Positions 15,084-24,554 of a DNA stretch of 64,000 bases are shown here, one piece after another (position 1 is the first letter of the stretch; each line of letters begins with the position of its first letter). The translations under genes were made by a program, and so were the position numbers. Below the pieces are notes generated by a model. That model was not told where the DNA came from. It searched no databases and was given only the letters and a program-made list of their open reading frames with translations. This DNA comes from Candidatus Melainabacteria bacterium (lineage in GTDB: Bacteria; Cyanobacteriota; Vampirovibrionia; Obscuribacterales; Obscuribacteraceae): NCBI GenBank assembly GCA_016699165.1, contig CP064963.1, positions 744,001 to 808,000 of the forward strand, in the 5' to 3' direction.

Positions 15084-16499
15084 CTATTTAGCCGCGCAGA
15101 ACTCAACCAGAATCTTGTGCATGCGACGCACGCCATTCTCCAAAGATTTAATCGGTAGTCTCTCGTCTTTGCCGTGCATGGTGGCAAGGTGGAGTTTGTC
15201 TACTTCGATTGGCTGGAAGCCATAAGCTGTCATGCCTAGTTCGCGCATCCAGTGCGAATCGGTGAACCAGGGAACGATTACTGGCACTACCGGAATGTTT
15301 GGATTCTCTTCTTTGGCGACGGTTTTAATTGCTTCGTACAATTCGGTCTGAAGCTTGCTTGGTTCGTTTGATTGCCAGTCTATTACTTTCACTTCGACTT
15401 CCGGATCGTCGACTAATTTGGTGATAAAAGCAACGAACTCGTCTTTTTTAACATCAGGCAACAAGCGACAATCAAGTTGAGCCATGGCTTTGGCTGGAAT
15501 AACGTTAGTCTTATAACCGGCTTCCATGCGGGTCAACGAGATTGTATTTCGCAGCATCGAGGATTTAAGCAAGTCAGACAAAAGTAAGGGTTCTTTCTGC
15601 TTATCGTTCACTGCGTTCTTAATATCTTCGTAAGCTTTTTTTAGTTCGCCATTTTCAGAGACGCTGATCTTGGTGAAGTATTCTTCGACTTCTGGAAGCA
15701 ATCGAAAGTTCGGACCGGCATTTACAATTCTGTTCAATGCCCGAGCCATGCGGTTAGTCGATGAGTTAATCATCGGCATCGATGCGTGTCCGGCATCACC
15801 TTTTGTAGTGAGTTCGAACCAGCAAATGTTTTTCTCGGCGAAGTCCACGCCCCAATATTTGGCGTTACCTTTGTCATCGGCTTCAATTGAAAAGCCTTCG
15901 TTTAAAACAAACTCGCAGTCTTTAACAAGTTCGGGACATTTTTCTTTTATTTCACCAGCACCACATTCGCCACCAGCTTCTTCGTCAGGTGTGGCAAGAA
16001 ATACAACGTCGCGGTCAAGTTTGACGCCGCTTCGCTTCAACATCAAGAAAGCTTCAAGCTCGATTACGCCCATGCCTTTCATGTCGATGGCGCCGCGTCC
16101 CCAGATTTCGCCATCATGAATTTCGCCACCAAATGGTGCGTGTTTCCAATCGGCTGCAACTGCTGGAACCACATCGATGTGGTTCATTAAGATTATTCCT
16201 TTCTTCTTGCCCGTGCCTTTTAAACGAGAGCAGACAAGAGAGCGATTCTTGCCCAGGTCAACAACTGTGGCTTCCAGTCCTTCTTTGCGAATGATGTCGG
16301 CGAGGAAATCAGCGCCCAACTTTTCGTTGCCTGGGGGATTTGTGGTATCAACTTTGAGATAATCGCAAAGAATTTTGGTCGCTTCTTTACCGGCAGCATC
16401 ATAGTCGACTTTGGCACCACTGTTGGTGCTTGCAGCTTGCAGTGGCAAACTAAAGGTCAATGCCGTGAGAATCGAGAGCGCGACTCTTTTCAACTTCAT
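15084..16499 (-). CDS. Exported M20-family metallopeptidase
   Basis: A 471-residue protein with a signal peptide (residues 1-22). The M20 dizinc site is visible: NHIDVVP (His and Asp), GRGAIDMKG (bridging Asp) and ATPDEEAGG (general-base Glu and ligand Glu), with a late HGKDER His. A Gly/Ala-rich dimerisation domain lies in the middle. M20 enzymes remove N-terminal or C-terminal amino acids or acyl groups (carboxypeptidase, DapE, aminoacylase-like). Export suggests nutrient peptide processing in the periplasm. The substrate cannot be assigned. Confidence 0.87.
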   Translation of the reverse strand: MKLKRVALSILTALTFSLPLQAASTNSGAKVDYDAAGKEATKILCDYLKVDTTNPPGNEKLGADFLADIIRKEGLEATVVDLGKNRSLVCSRLKGTGKKKGIILMNHIDVVPAVAADWKHAPFGGEIHDGEIWGRGAIDMKGMGVIELEAFLMLKRSGVKLDRDVVFLATPDEEAGGECGAGEIKEKCPELVKDCEFVLNEGFSIEADDKGNAKYWGVDFAEKNICWFELTTKGDAGHASMPMINSSTNRMARALNRIVNAGPNFRLLPEVEEYFTKISVSENGELKKAYEDIKNAVNDKQKEPLLLSDLLKSSMLRNTISLTRMEAGYKTNVIPAKAMAQLDCRLLPDVKKDEFVAFITKLVDDPEVEVKVIDWQSNEPSKLQTELYEAIKTVAKEENPNIPVVPVIVPWFTDSHWMRELGMTAYGFQPIEVDKLHLATMHGKDERLPIKSLENGVRRMHKILVEFCAAK

Positions 16500-16634
16500 T
16501 TAAATTCCCTCTAAGAAGATATCTTTTACACCTACCAAAGTTACAAGAAAATCGGGATTAGAAACGGCTTTTGTGATAAATTTCACGTTATGCAACGGCC
16601 TTACTAGGGTGCAAAAGCACCGGGAGCAAAACAA

Positions 16635-17039
16635 ATGGCAAACCGCAAAATTTCAACAGCAGTTCTTCTTTCAATGGCAGTCTCAGTAGTCATGCCACTC
16701 AGCAGCTTTGCTGGCGACGGCATCGTCAAAGACATGGAGCACGGTGTTGAAAAAATCGGCTCCGGCGCCAAAAAAGGAACTGAAGGTCTGGTCCACGGAA
16801 CAGGCAAAGTTGTCAAAGGAACCGGAAGCGCAATCAAGAAAGTTGGCGAAGGAACTGTAAAAGGCGCTGAAAAAATCGGCGAAGGCACAGTGAAAGGCGT
16901 CAAAAAAGTCAGCTCCGAAACCGAAACAGTGGTCAAGAAAGTTGGTCACATGGGCAAAAAGACCAAGACCACCGAAACTACGACCAAAACAACTACAACG
17001 ACCGAAACCGATGTAAAGAGCGACGACGCAGGCAAATAA
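16635..17039 (+). CDS. Exported low-complexity repeat protein
   Basis: A 134-residue protein with a signal peptide (residues 1-26, SFA-G). The mature part repeats short Gly-x-Lys-x-Val units (VEKIGSGAKKGTEG, then VKGTG, VGEGTVKGAEKIGEGTVKG) and ends in a Thr/Lys tract with about 15 Thr residues. The repeats would form amphipathic helices like those of LEA or apolipoprotein-type proteins. It sits 36 bases ahead of a secreted M16 peptidase gene. Confidence 0.65.
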   Translation: MANRKISTAVLLSMAVSVVMPLSSFAGDGIVKDMEHGVEKIGSGAKKGTEGLVHGTGKVVKGTGSAIKKVGEGTVKGAEKIGEGTVKGVKKVSSETETVVKKVGHMGKKTKTTETTTKTTTTTETDVKSDDAGK

Positions 17040-17075
17040 CAGCCCGTACTGACCGCTTAGACAACTAGGAATCAA

Positions 17076-19889
17076 ATGAAAAATATTCTTTCGTCCGTGA
17101 TGGCGGCAGCCATCTTGTTTTACGCATCCGGCGCGACTGCGCTTGCTCAAGCAAATGAGTCTTCGCAGCTACCTGGAGGAGTCAAGCTTGTCGCCACGGA
17201 CGAAAAATATGGAATCAGCGAGTACAAGCTCGCCTCAAACGATTTGCAAATTTTGTTACTGGAGCGTCATTCGCTTCCAGTTCTTTTGTGCAACATGGTT
17301 TATCACGTGGGCTCGCGTAACGAAGCTGTTGGCTACACTGGCTCGACGCACTTTTTAGAGCATATGCTTTTTAAAGGCACGCTTGCGCATGACCCACTTC
17401 AAAAAACTGGTATCGACGATATTTTGAAAACTGTTGGTGGCGTGAATAATGCCACCACATCGCGTGACCGCACTAATTATTATGAGCTGGTGCCTGCTAA
17501 TCAATTAGATTTGGCTCTAGACATAGAATCAGACCGCATGCGCAATGCGCTCATTCGCGACCCTGATAGACGCTCCGAAATGACTGTGGTTAGAAACGAA
17601 CTTGAAATTGGCGACGATAGTCCCGATGAATTGCTCGACAATGGTTTGTACGCAACAGCGTTCAAAGAACATCCTTATCATCACCCTGTAATAGGCTGGC
17701 GCTCAGATGTTGAAAACGTGCCTACTGAGCGGCTTCGCAAGTTCTATCAAGATTTTTACTGGCCAAATAACGCCACTCTTATATTAGTTGGTGATTTCAA
17801 TAAAGATGAAGCGCTCAAAAAAATAGATAAGTATTTTTCTGTCATTCCAAAATCAGAAAAGCCAATCGGCGATATTTATACATTTGAGCCAAAGCAAGAA
17901 GGCGAGCGCCGCTTCGTCATTAAACGCGGTGCTGAAACACCACGCATGGTGCTTGGATTTCGCGCACCTCAAGCAGTACACGACGACCAGTTTGCCATTG
18001 GCATCATTGAAAGTGTTTTAGGCAATAGTGCCAAACGCTCCAGCCGTCTTTACAAAGCTCTTATAGACACAGGGCTTGCTAACTATGTTGGCGCTTACAC
18101 AAGTACATACAAAGATCCCGGTTTGTTTGTAGTTAGTGCCCAAGCAAATGTCGGTGCCGATTTAAAAGTACTCGAGTCTGTCATAAATAAAGAACTGGAC
18201 CGTCTCAAAAAAGAACCGATAACGAAAGAAGAACTAGACCGCGCCAAAAAATCCATTGTAAATGGAATCCTTACCGGTATGGACGATCCGATGAGTCTTT
18301 GCTTCCAGTTTACCGAAGCGGTAGGTTTTGGGAGCTGGAAATTCTGGGTGGATTATCCTAAGAACATCGAAAAGGTTACTGTTGAAGAAGTCCAAAAAGC
18401 AGCTCAAAAATATTTTGTCCAGGACTCAAGCACAGTTGGATACTACTATCCTAAACCCGAAACTAAAGAAGCCGTAGAAAAGGCGCCTGAGCCAGTTGCG
18501 TCGGTCGAAACTCCAAGCAAACCAGAAGTAAAAACAGGCACCATATCTGGTGTGGATAACACCAATGTTCCTAAACCTGCATTAGAGCCATCGCAAATAA
18601 ATATTGGCAAACGAACGATCAAGTTTAAACTGGACAACGGACTGAGCGTTTTAGTATTGCCACTAGAAGGTGCTAAAACAGTTGCAATATCGGGCAAAAT
18701 AGCAGCTGGTAATCAGTTTGCAACAGATGAAAAACGTCAGGTTCCAGCCTTCTTGGCAGATATTTTGACCGCCGGCACAAAGAATAGATCAAAAGAAGAA
18801 ATTGCTACAAGCATGGAAGAGATTGGCGTCAATCTCGATTTTTCGGCATCTACTTTCTTTGATGAATTCGACGTTCAGGTAGTCGCATCCAATCTAGATA
18901 AATTTATCGATGTGTTGGCAGACGTTATCGAAAACCCGACTGTACCAAAGTCAGAACTCGATCTTTTGAAGAAAATGCAAGAAAGCAATTTACTAGACAG
19001 AATGGCTGACACCGCAGACAATGCCTGGAATTCGTTTGTCAGAAAACTGTACACTCCAGAAAGTGGCTTGTATCAACGAACTTTCGAAGAACAATTAATC
19101 GATCTGAAAAAAATCTCCGTCGCTGACCTGAAAGCTTTCCATAAAAACTATTACACTCCAGCTAACTCGTGCCTTGCCTTTGTAGGAGCCATAGACGAAG
19201 CCAAGGCGCGCTCTTTGTGTCAAAAGTATTTCGGTAACTGGAAAAATGATGGTGGCAAAACTGTACGCGACCAGGTAAAAGTCGATGAAAAATGGCTCAA
19301 ACCCATCACTCAAAACGAAGAAGTAAAAACAGACATTCCTGGTAAATCAAACTTAAATATCAGAGTGGGCAAAATCCTTCCTGTAAGCATTCATTCAGAG
19401 AATTATTTTCCGACTCTCATTGCAAACGCTGCGCTTGGTTATGACAGCTTTGCCTGTCGCCTGGCGCCTGTGCGCGATAAGTACGGTCTTACTTATGGCA
19501 TTTATTCTGTAATAGATGAGCCCATCGTGAAAAACGGTCCATGGCTTATTAAATATTCGGTCAACCCAACTAATTTGAATAAAGCCCGCACTATTGTCAA
19601 AGACATTGTAAGCGACTATGTCAAGGGTGGTATCACAGACGGTGAGCTAGCCAATGAGAAATCACATCTGAGCGGCGAGCTTATGGTCTCGATGCGATCA
19701 CCAAGCCGCCTGGCAGACCGCCTGACACTTTATGAAATGGCAGGGGTGAATCCAAGCTATATCGACCAGTTTTCGCCTAACCTGTATAAAGTGACCAAAG
19801 AAGAAGTCAATAAGGCGATTAGCCAATATATGGACATTTCCAAGGATACAGTAACCACTATTTCCGGCGAATTGACCAAGGTGAAATAA
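17076..19889 (+). CDS. Exported double-domain M16 zinc peptidase
   Basis: A 937-residue protein with a signal peptide (about residues 1-25) and two consecutive M16 (insulinase/processing peptidase) modules. The first has an intact HFLEH zinc motif near residue 88 and the downstream Glu ligand (RNELE). The second, starting near residue 510, has the fold but no HxxEH (FLADILTAGT in its place). One active and one inactive half closing around a peptide is the known arrangement of pitrilysin and PreP. A Pro/Glu-rich linker separates the halves. It probably degrades peptides in the periplasm. Confidence 0.9.
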   Translation: MKNILSSVMAAAILFYASGATALAQANESSQLPGGVKLVATDEKYGISEYKLASNDLQILLLERHSLPVLLCNMVYHVGSRNEAVGYTGSTHFLEHMLFKGTLAHDPLQKTGIDDILKTVGGVNNATTSRDRTNYYELVPANQLDLALDIESDRMRNALIRDPDRRSEMTVVRNELEIGDDSPDELLDNGLYATAFKEHPYHHPVIGWRSDVENVPTERLRKFYQDFYWPNNATLILVGDFNKDEALKKIDKYFSVIPKSEKPIGDIYTFEPKQEGERRFVIKRGAETPRMVLGFRAPQAVHDDQFAIGIIESVLGNSAKRSSRLYKALIDTGLANYVGAYTSTYKDPGLFVVSAQANVGADLKVLESVINKELDRLKKEPITKEELDRAKKSIVNGILTGMDDPMSLCFQFTEAVGFGSWKFWVDYPKNIEKVTVEEVQKAAQKYFVQDSSTVGYYYPKPETKEAVEKAPEPVASVETPSKPEVKTGTISGVDNTNVPKPALEPSQINIGKRTIKFKLDNGLSVLVLPLEGAKTVAISGKIAAGNQFATDEKRQVPAFLADILTAGTKNRSKEEIATSMEEIGVNLDFSASTFFDEFDVQVVASNLDKFIDVLADVIENPTVPKSELDLLKKMQESNLLDRMADTADNAWNSFVRKLYTPESGLYQRTFEEQLIDLKKISVADLKAFHKNYYTPANSCLAFVGAIDEAKARSLCQKYFGNWKNDGGKTVRDQVKVDEKWLKPITQNEEVKTDIPGKSNLNIRVGKILPVSIHSENYFPTLIANAALGYDSFACRLAPVRDKYGLTYGIYSVIDEPIVKNGPWLIKYSVNPTNLNKARTIVKDIVSDYVKGGITDGELANEKSHLSGELMVSMRSPSRLADRLTLYEMAGVNPSYIDQFSPNLYKVTKEEVNKAISQYMDISKDTVTTISGELTKVK

Positions 19890-19940
19890 ACGCCTGTGGT
19901 CGGGTATATTAAATAAGCGTATTGGATACTTGAGGATTCT

Positions 19941-20612
19941 ATGAGCAGAGACGAGTCAGAAGGCAAAAAGGGCTGGTCGGCGCCGCGGGAGACACAATTC
20001 ACCCGCATGCAGAAGAAAACGCAGGATGATATGGCGAAGTTCGCCGATCAGAAGCGTGAGCGTAGCCTCGATAAAGTTCGTCATGCAATTTCTGAAGAGA
20101 ACTTAGAACACTTCGAAAAAATTAGCATGTACGATTCTGTTTGTGAAATCTACAATCACAAAGCTTTCATGCGCAAACTCGAAACCGAGCTAAAAAGAGC
20201 TAAGCGCTATAAACGCCCGGTGTCACTTTTAGTGCTCGAAGTAGACGACCTTGATGCCTACGTTAAACAGTACGGCACACTCATCGTCAATGAAGTATTG
20301 AAGTCACTTGTGGGCATTGTGCAAAAAGCCATTCGAGACGTCGATGTTCCGGGCAGATTGCAAGACAATAGACTTGCTGTAATTTTTCCAGAAACTTATT
20401 CATCGCGCGCAATCGTAGTTGGTGAGCGTATCCGCGAAATGCTTCGTGGCAAGTCAGTTTCTAAAGATCTAAAACATCTGCGTTTAACAGTTAGCGTAGG
20501 AATAGTTTCCTTTCCTACTCATGGTCGCGATGAGCACGACTTGATCAAAATGGCATTTCAGTTTATGGCAGCTGCACAAGAACAGGGTGGAGACTCAGTT
20601 CATAACGGCTAA
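19941..20612 (+). CDS. Degenerate GGDEF-domain protein
   Basis: A 223-residue soluble protein with a charged coiled N-terminal region (1-60) and a diguanylate-cyclase fold (62-215): YDSVCEIYNHKAFMRKL, SLLVLEVDDLDAY, and the final LTVSVGIVSFP. The active-site loop reads RLQDNRLAV (139-147) where GGDEF should stand. Catalysis is therefore very unlikely. Such domains can instead bind c-di-GMP or GTP, or act in protein contacts. There is no sensor domain. Confidence 0.75.
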   Translation: MSRDESEGKKGWSAPRETQFTRMQKKTQDDMAKFADQKRERSLDKVRHAISEENLEHFEKISMYDSVCEIYNHKAFMRKLETELKRAKRYKRPVSLLVLEVDDLDAYVKQYGTLIVNEVLKSLVGIVQKAIRDVDVPGRLQDNRLAVIFPETYSSRAIVVGERIREMLRGKSVSKDLKHLRLTVSVGIVSFPTHGRDEHDLIKMAFQFMAAAQEQGGDSVHNG

Positions 20613-20740
20613 CTTGCAATTTGAACTTCAAGCCTTGCTATCATACTTTTCGCTACCTACAATGCACACTTTTCTTGCCGCCGCAAAGACTGTCCCCGCC
20701 TACGTTTCAAAAACTGGTTGTAAGATATTATGCGCATTCG

Positions 20741-22320
20741 TGTTGCCTCAAAATGGAATCGTACTTTGACTAAACCGTTGCCTCATATATTTTCGTACCG
20801 GCGAAAATTCAAATAGCGATCTTAACTACTTTATATTTACCCCATCCGCAACGTTGGATCATGCCTTCAGCTCTAAGTCTGCAGAGAAAAACATCTAATG
20901 ATTCTCGCCTCTGCCCCTCTTGGAGTATCTCCTTGCAGGTAAAAACAGTGCCCAGTTCTAGCATGGATATTGATTTTCTGGTCTCTTCAATGGTCGATTT
21001 TATTTTGCTTTGTTCTGCAGATTCGTGAGCCAAGAGTTTTTGAACTGCGTTTCGTTGCATTTGAATTATTGTCGTAACTGGGCTAGGCACAGGTATTTTC
21101 AATTTTTCCAGTTCTTCGCGTTTGCTTTGAATTTCCTCATGAAGAGCAAGCATGTTGAGCCCGTTTCGAATTTGTATGAGCTTTGATTTTACTTCTTTAT
21201 CAATGGCTGAGTTTTCTAAAACACGCTGATACGGCGTTCTTGCCTTGTCATGAATCTTGTAGGTTTTTGCTCCGTTTCGTTTCTTTTCCAAAAGCTTTTG
21301 ACACGGCTGAAAGTAATTCACGTACAGGTAAAGTGCCTTATACAGCGCTTTTAGAAGACGCAATGCTTTTTGCCTTCGAACCGCCCTCGTCCTACATTCT
21401 TGCGGATCACGGAGCCGTTCTTTTCTTCGATCCAGGCTTGATCGTTTTTCTTGTATGCTCGAGATCTAGTGTAGGTAATGCTTTCCTTAATACACCAAGT
21501 AATCATTTCATCGTTTAAAAACTCTTTGCCGTTGTCAAAATCTAGACCCAGAATGGGAAACGGACAAATTTCTTTGGCTTGTTCTAATGCGTCGAGAACT
21601 TCAAAAGCTCCACTGCGAGGGAGCGCAATTGGTATTACCCAACAAGTCGCAATGTCCGTCATGTTCAGGGTGCTAAGAAACCCCTGGAAGTATCGACGCT
21701 TGAATGGGACACAGTGTCAATTTCGAAGAATCCAGGAGCAACATCGTTCCACTCAGTGAAGGTGCGAATGGGCACTTTGTTTTTTACCAGTGGTCCGCGT
21801 TTCGTATGACTGACGCTTCTTTGGCAGCGTTGGCGCTCTTTCTTCAATGTTCGATCTATCGTGGCAGCGCTCACGGAGAGTATTTCAGCTTTTGCTGCAG
21901 CTGAAATTTTGAGATATCCATGGATTTCCAGATTTTCACACATCTCTTCAACGAAGGGCGCTAGGCGTTTTCCGCAAAGTTTATTTGAGACGTGCCAGAT
22001 CTGTATGAGTGCTTCTTGTGCCTCCAACCCAAGCCTGTTTTTTCGACCTTTTTTTCTTAGGGTCGAATGTTTGTTGACTGTTATTCAAAAGAGTAATCGC
22101 GTGCTTTCGAGAGTAACCCGTAGTCTGGATCAGGTTTTCCAAGATCTCGATACGTTCTTTCTTGTTGGCGTAGCAGTATCGTTTTCTCAGAGCATCAAGT
22201 AGCTCTTTGCGGGAATTGGTTGTCATTTGTAGCCTCATCTTTCCCTCGCTCCGGTAACCGAGAGTTCGATTTTATTTGAGGCAACGGTTTATGCAGGGTT
22301 CGATTTAATTTGAGGCAATG
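20741..22320 (-). mobile_element. Decayed insertion sequence with about 60-bp inverted ends
   Basis: The region 20741-20801 and the complement of 22260-22320 align over about 60 bases with one gap. Each end carries two copies of a TTGCCTCA-AAT-TCG unit; the inner pair is a perfect 15-base inverted repeat, TAAACCGTTGCCTCA at 20771-20785 and its complement at 22277-22291. Between them lies a DDE transposase gene on the minus strand, broken in three places. Length (about 1.58 kb) is normal for a single-gene element. No clear target duplication is visible, which fits an old insertion. Confidence 0.8.
20809..22238 (-). pseudogene. Frameshifted integrase-type DDE transposase
   Basis: Four frames read in turn give one integrase-core transposase. 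An N-terminal helix-turn-helix (ending near 21981, LDALRKRYCYANKKERIE) is followed by a middle piece (22027-21665, FEIDTVSH), the DDE core (21662-21351, GLDFDNGKEF and the RSRAYKKNDQAWIEEKNG block) and a C-terminal part (21363-20809, LYVNYFQP). The acidic triad residues are all present but in different frames. Changes of frame lie near 22024-22034 (+1), 21677-21684 (-1, at G GGT TTC) and 21367-21371 (-1, at an A5 run on the coding strand). It is most simply a dead gene. Confidence 0.8.
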
Positions 22321-22360
22321 CGGCATTTTTAATAGCTGCTGACAGGCTGGCGTTTTGAGC

Positions 22361-24013
22361 CTAAAAATCCAAATCTTTGAGAGTCTTCTCTTCAGTAGAT
22401 TCGCCCGCTTTTTTGTCATCGCCCATTATCGGGTCTACTGCGGTATCGTTTTGTTTGGGTGTATCGGCATCCTGAGCCGTTTTATCCTTATCTGAATCCG
22501 TTTTTTTATCGCCACCAGAGGCGGTATCGCCTTTAGCGGTCTCCTTGCTTTGCTTTGTTTTATCCATTGGATAAGCTTTGTACAGCGCACCATCCAGATA
22601 GATTTTAAATTCGCAGTTAGCCAGATTGGGCGGTTTTATGCCAGACACAAATTCGAAATGTCGCGATTGGTGCTCTCCAAGCGGCGGAACAAACTCGTCT
22701 ACCACTTTGGTCTCTTTAGCCCAGATTACATTGCCTTCAACAATGTCGAATAGCTCTGCTTTAATTGCTAATGCACTAATTTTATTAGCGCGCGGGTTCC
22801 ATACTTCGCCACTTATTTTGGGAGCCGCACCACCAGTGAGTACCACGTGTCTCAAGGTAACTTCAGGCAATGCGCTGCTTGGGTCTATCGAGCGTGCTTG
22901 CTGCAAATAAGCATAACCCGTATCGCTTTGACCGGCATCAAGAAGTTCTTTGCCACGCTTAGCAAGCAAAGTTGAAAGCTTGCGCTCTAAATTTGGACTT
23001 GAGCCTAGTTTTAGCGCTTCGCGCAATTGCGAAATTGCCAGTTCAAGCTTGCCCGATTCTGCATAAATGTCAGCTGCGCGCTCAAAATGTTTTGGGTTGC
23101 GCGAAATATTTGTAAGCTTACCTAGATAACTAAGAGCTTCGTCTTCTTTCTTTTGGCTTGCAAATTTTTCAGCAAGCTTTTCGTAAATGGTGGCAAGACG
23201 GGCTTCAGACTCACTAAAGCGCGAACCCGTTCCCAAATTTTTCACTTCTTCCCAACAGGTTAGGGCAGTATCAAAATCTGAATTGCGCAGAGCTTCATCA
23301 CCCCAGAGTGCATCGAGATCGGCTAGCTCAGCCTTCTTTCCGGCAATGTCTTTTTGAGCAAGTGGTCGCAAAAGATTTATTGCCTTTTCATATTGTCTGC
23401 GCAGGCGATAATAATTTGCCATGTCAGAGGCAAGGCTTGGCTCAGCTACGACGCCTTGACCAAGTTGTTGTGCTTTAGAAATAGCATCCATCGCTTCCTT
23501 TTCTTTATCGATGCCAATATAGGCACGAGCCAGGAGCAAGTAAGCATGCGGGTCTTTGGGGCTGCCAGAAATAGCTTTTTTCAAAGTCTCAACAGCAAAA
23601 GCATATTGACCGCGACCTAATTCGCCGCGACCTTTGTCTAATAGACGGTCATAATCTTTTGGTTTAGTAAAAAAGAAGAAAGTGGCACCAGCAAAAATAA
23701 GCACTATCAAAGTGGCTGTCATGATTCCGACCGAAGTTGGAATGCCATGTTGAGTCTGAATTTTTAAATTTTTAGAGCGGCGCTTTGAGCCCGGTGTGCC
23801 TACTTCGGCATCAGATGGTCCGTTTAACTCGCCGTGATTATTATTGGCACTGTCTGCATTATCGCCCTGACGTTCATAAACTTGCGTTTCTACATCGTGG
23901 GGAGGAATAGTGTCGTTTGGATCTGAACTAATGCCCACAAGAGATGTACCACACGAGATGCAAGTGTGGAAGCGGTTATGAGGATGGTAAAGATCGCATT
24001 TGGGACAGCGCAT
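22361..24013 (-). CDS. Zinc-ribbon, membrane-anchored TPR protein
   Basis: A 550-residue protein. The N-terminus has a zinc-ribbon (CPKC at residues 3-6 and CISC at 18-21), a disordered acidic linker, one membrane helix (about 93-115), then a long TPR array (120-400) with repeats such as YAFAVETLKKAI and DPHAYLLLARAYIG. A beta-rich C-terminal domain (about 405-490) has the VEGNVIWAKETKVV pattern of FxLYD-like modules, and a Lys/Asp-rich tail closes it. Probably the zinc ribbon is cytoplasmic and the TPRs extracytoplasmic. It lies downstream of rplL beyond a terminator. The role is unknown. Confidence 0.75.
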   Translation of the reverse strand: MRCPKCDLYHPHNRFHTCISCGTSLVGISSDPNDTIPPHDVETQVYERQGDNADSANNNHGELNGPSDAEVGTPGSKRRSKNLKIQTQHGIPTSVGIMTATLIVLIFAGATFFFFTKPKDYDRLLDKGRGELGRGQYAFAVETLKKAISGSPKDPHAYLLLARAYIGIDKEKEAMDAISKAQQLGQGVVAEPSLASDMANYYRLRRQYEKAINLLRPLAQKDIAGKKAELADLDALWGDEALRNSDFDTALTCWEEVKNLGTGSRFSESEARLATIYEKLAEKFASQKKEDEALSYLGKLTNISRNPKHFERAADIYAESGKLELAISQLREALKLGSSPNLERKLSTLLAKRGKELLDAGQSDTGYAYLQQARSIDPSSALPEVTLRHVVLTGGAAPKISGEVWNPRANKISALAIKAELFDIVEGNVIWAKETKVVDEFVPPLGEHQSRHFEFVSGIKPPNLANCEFKIYLDGALYKAYPMDKTKQSKETAKGDTASGGDKKTDSDKDKTAQDADTPKQNDTAVDPIMGDDKKAGESTEEKTLKDLDF

Positions 24014-24028
24014 CAGTTTCTAATTTTC

Positions 24029-24091
24029 AAAAAACAATACTTCCGACTGTTGTCTAAATATAGGATAGAACAAACAAGTGCGGAAGTATTG
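24029..24091 (-). terminator. Terminator after rplJ-rplL
   Basis: On the minus strand, CAATACTTCCG (24091-24081) pairs with CGGAAGTATTG (24045-24035), an 11-bp perfect stem with a 35-base loop, followed directly by TTTTTTG. The long loop is unusual but the stem plus T run fits a factor-independent terminator. Confidence 0.6.
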
Positions 24092-24124
24092 AATTTTATT
24101 AGCCTGTAAGCCTTACGAAAGAGA

Positions 24125-24511
24125 CTACTTGATTTCGACTTTGGCGCCAGCGGCTTCCAATTTCTTCTTGATCTCTTCGCCTTCTTCTTTTTTGATTTTC
24201 TCTTTGATCGGTTTAGGAGCTGAGTCAACCAATTCTTTGGCTTCTTTCAAGCCAAGTCCGGTAACTTCGCGTACGACTTTGAGAACATCGATTTTCTTTT
24301 CGCCTACAGAGGCCAAGATGACGTCGAATTCGGTTTTCGCTTCTTCTTCAGCAGCGCCACCAGCAGCTGGTGCCATCATCATGGCGCCCATTGGGGCTGC
24401 GGCTGTAACGCCGAATTTTTCTTCCATTTTGGTCTTAAGATCGGCTGCTTCGAGCAATGTCAGCATGCTGATTTGTTCGAGCAATTCGTCTGTGGAAAGT
24501 TTAGTAGCCAT
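24125..24511 (-). CDS. rplL: 50S ribosomal protein L7/L12
   Basis: A 128-residue acidic protein. The N-terminal dimerisation helices (LSTDELLEQISMLTLLEAADL), the Ala/Gly-rich hinge and the C-terminal factor-binding domain (EKKIDVLKVVREVTGLGLKEAKELVD) are all typical, as is the length. It forms the ribosomal stalk that recruits translation GTPases. An AAAAAGGAG ribosome site precedes the ATG, and the gene follows rplJ by 43 bases. Confidence 0.98.
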   Translation of the reverse strand: MATKLSTDELLEQISMLTLLEAADLKTKMEEKFGVTAAAPMGAMMMAPAAGGAAEEEAKTEFDVILASVGEKKIDVLKVVREVTGLGLKEAKELVDSAPKPIKEKIKKEEGEEIKKKLEAAGAKVEIK

Positions 24512-24554
24512 TGTTTACTCCTTTTTGCTTATGCTTGCGCATTAACGAACTTAG

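Noticed and set aside
20587..20769. A 60-residue frame after the GGDEF gene
   Set aside because: It overlaps the outer inverted repeat of the insertion sequence and shows no protein-like pattern.
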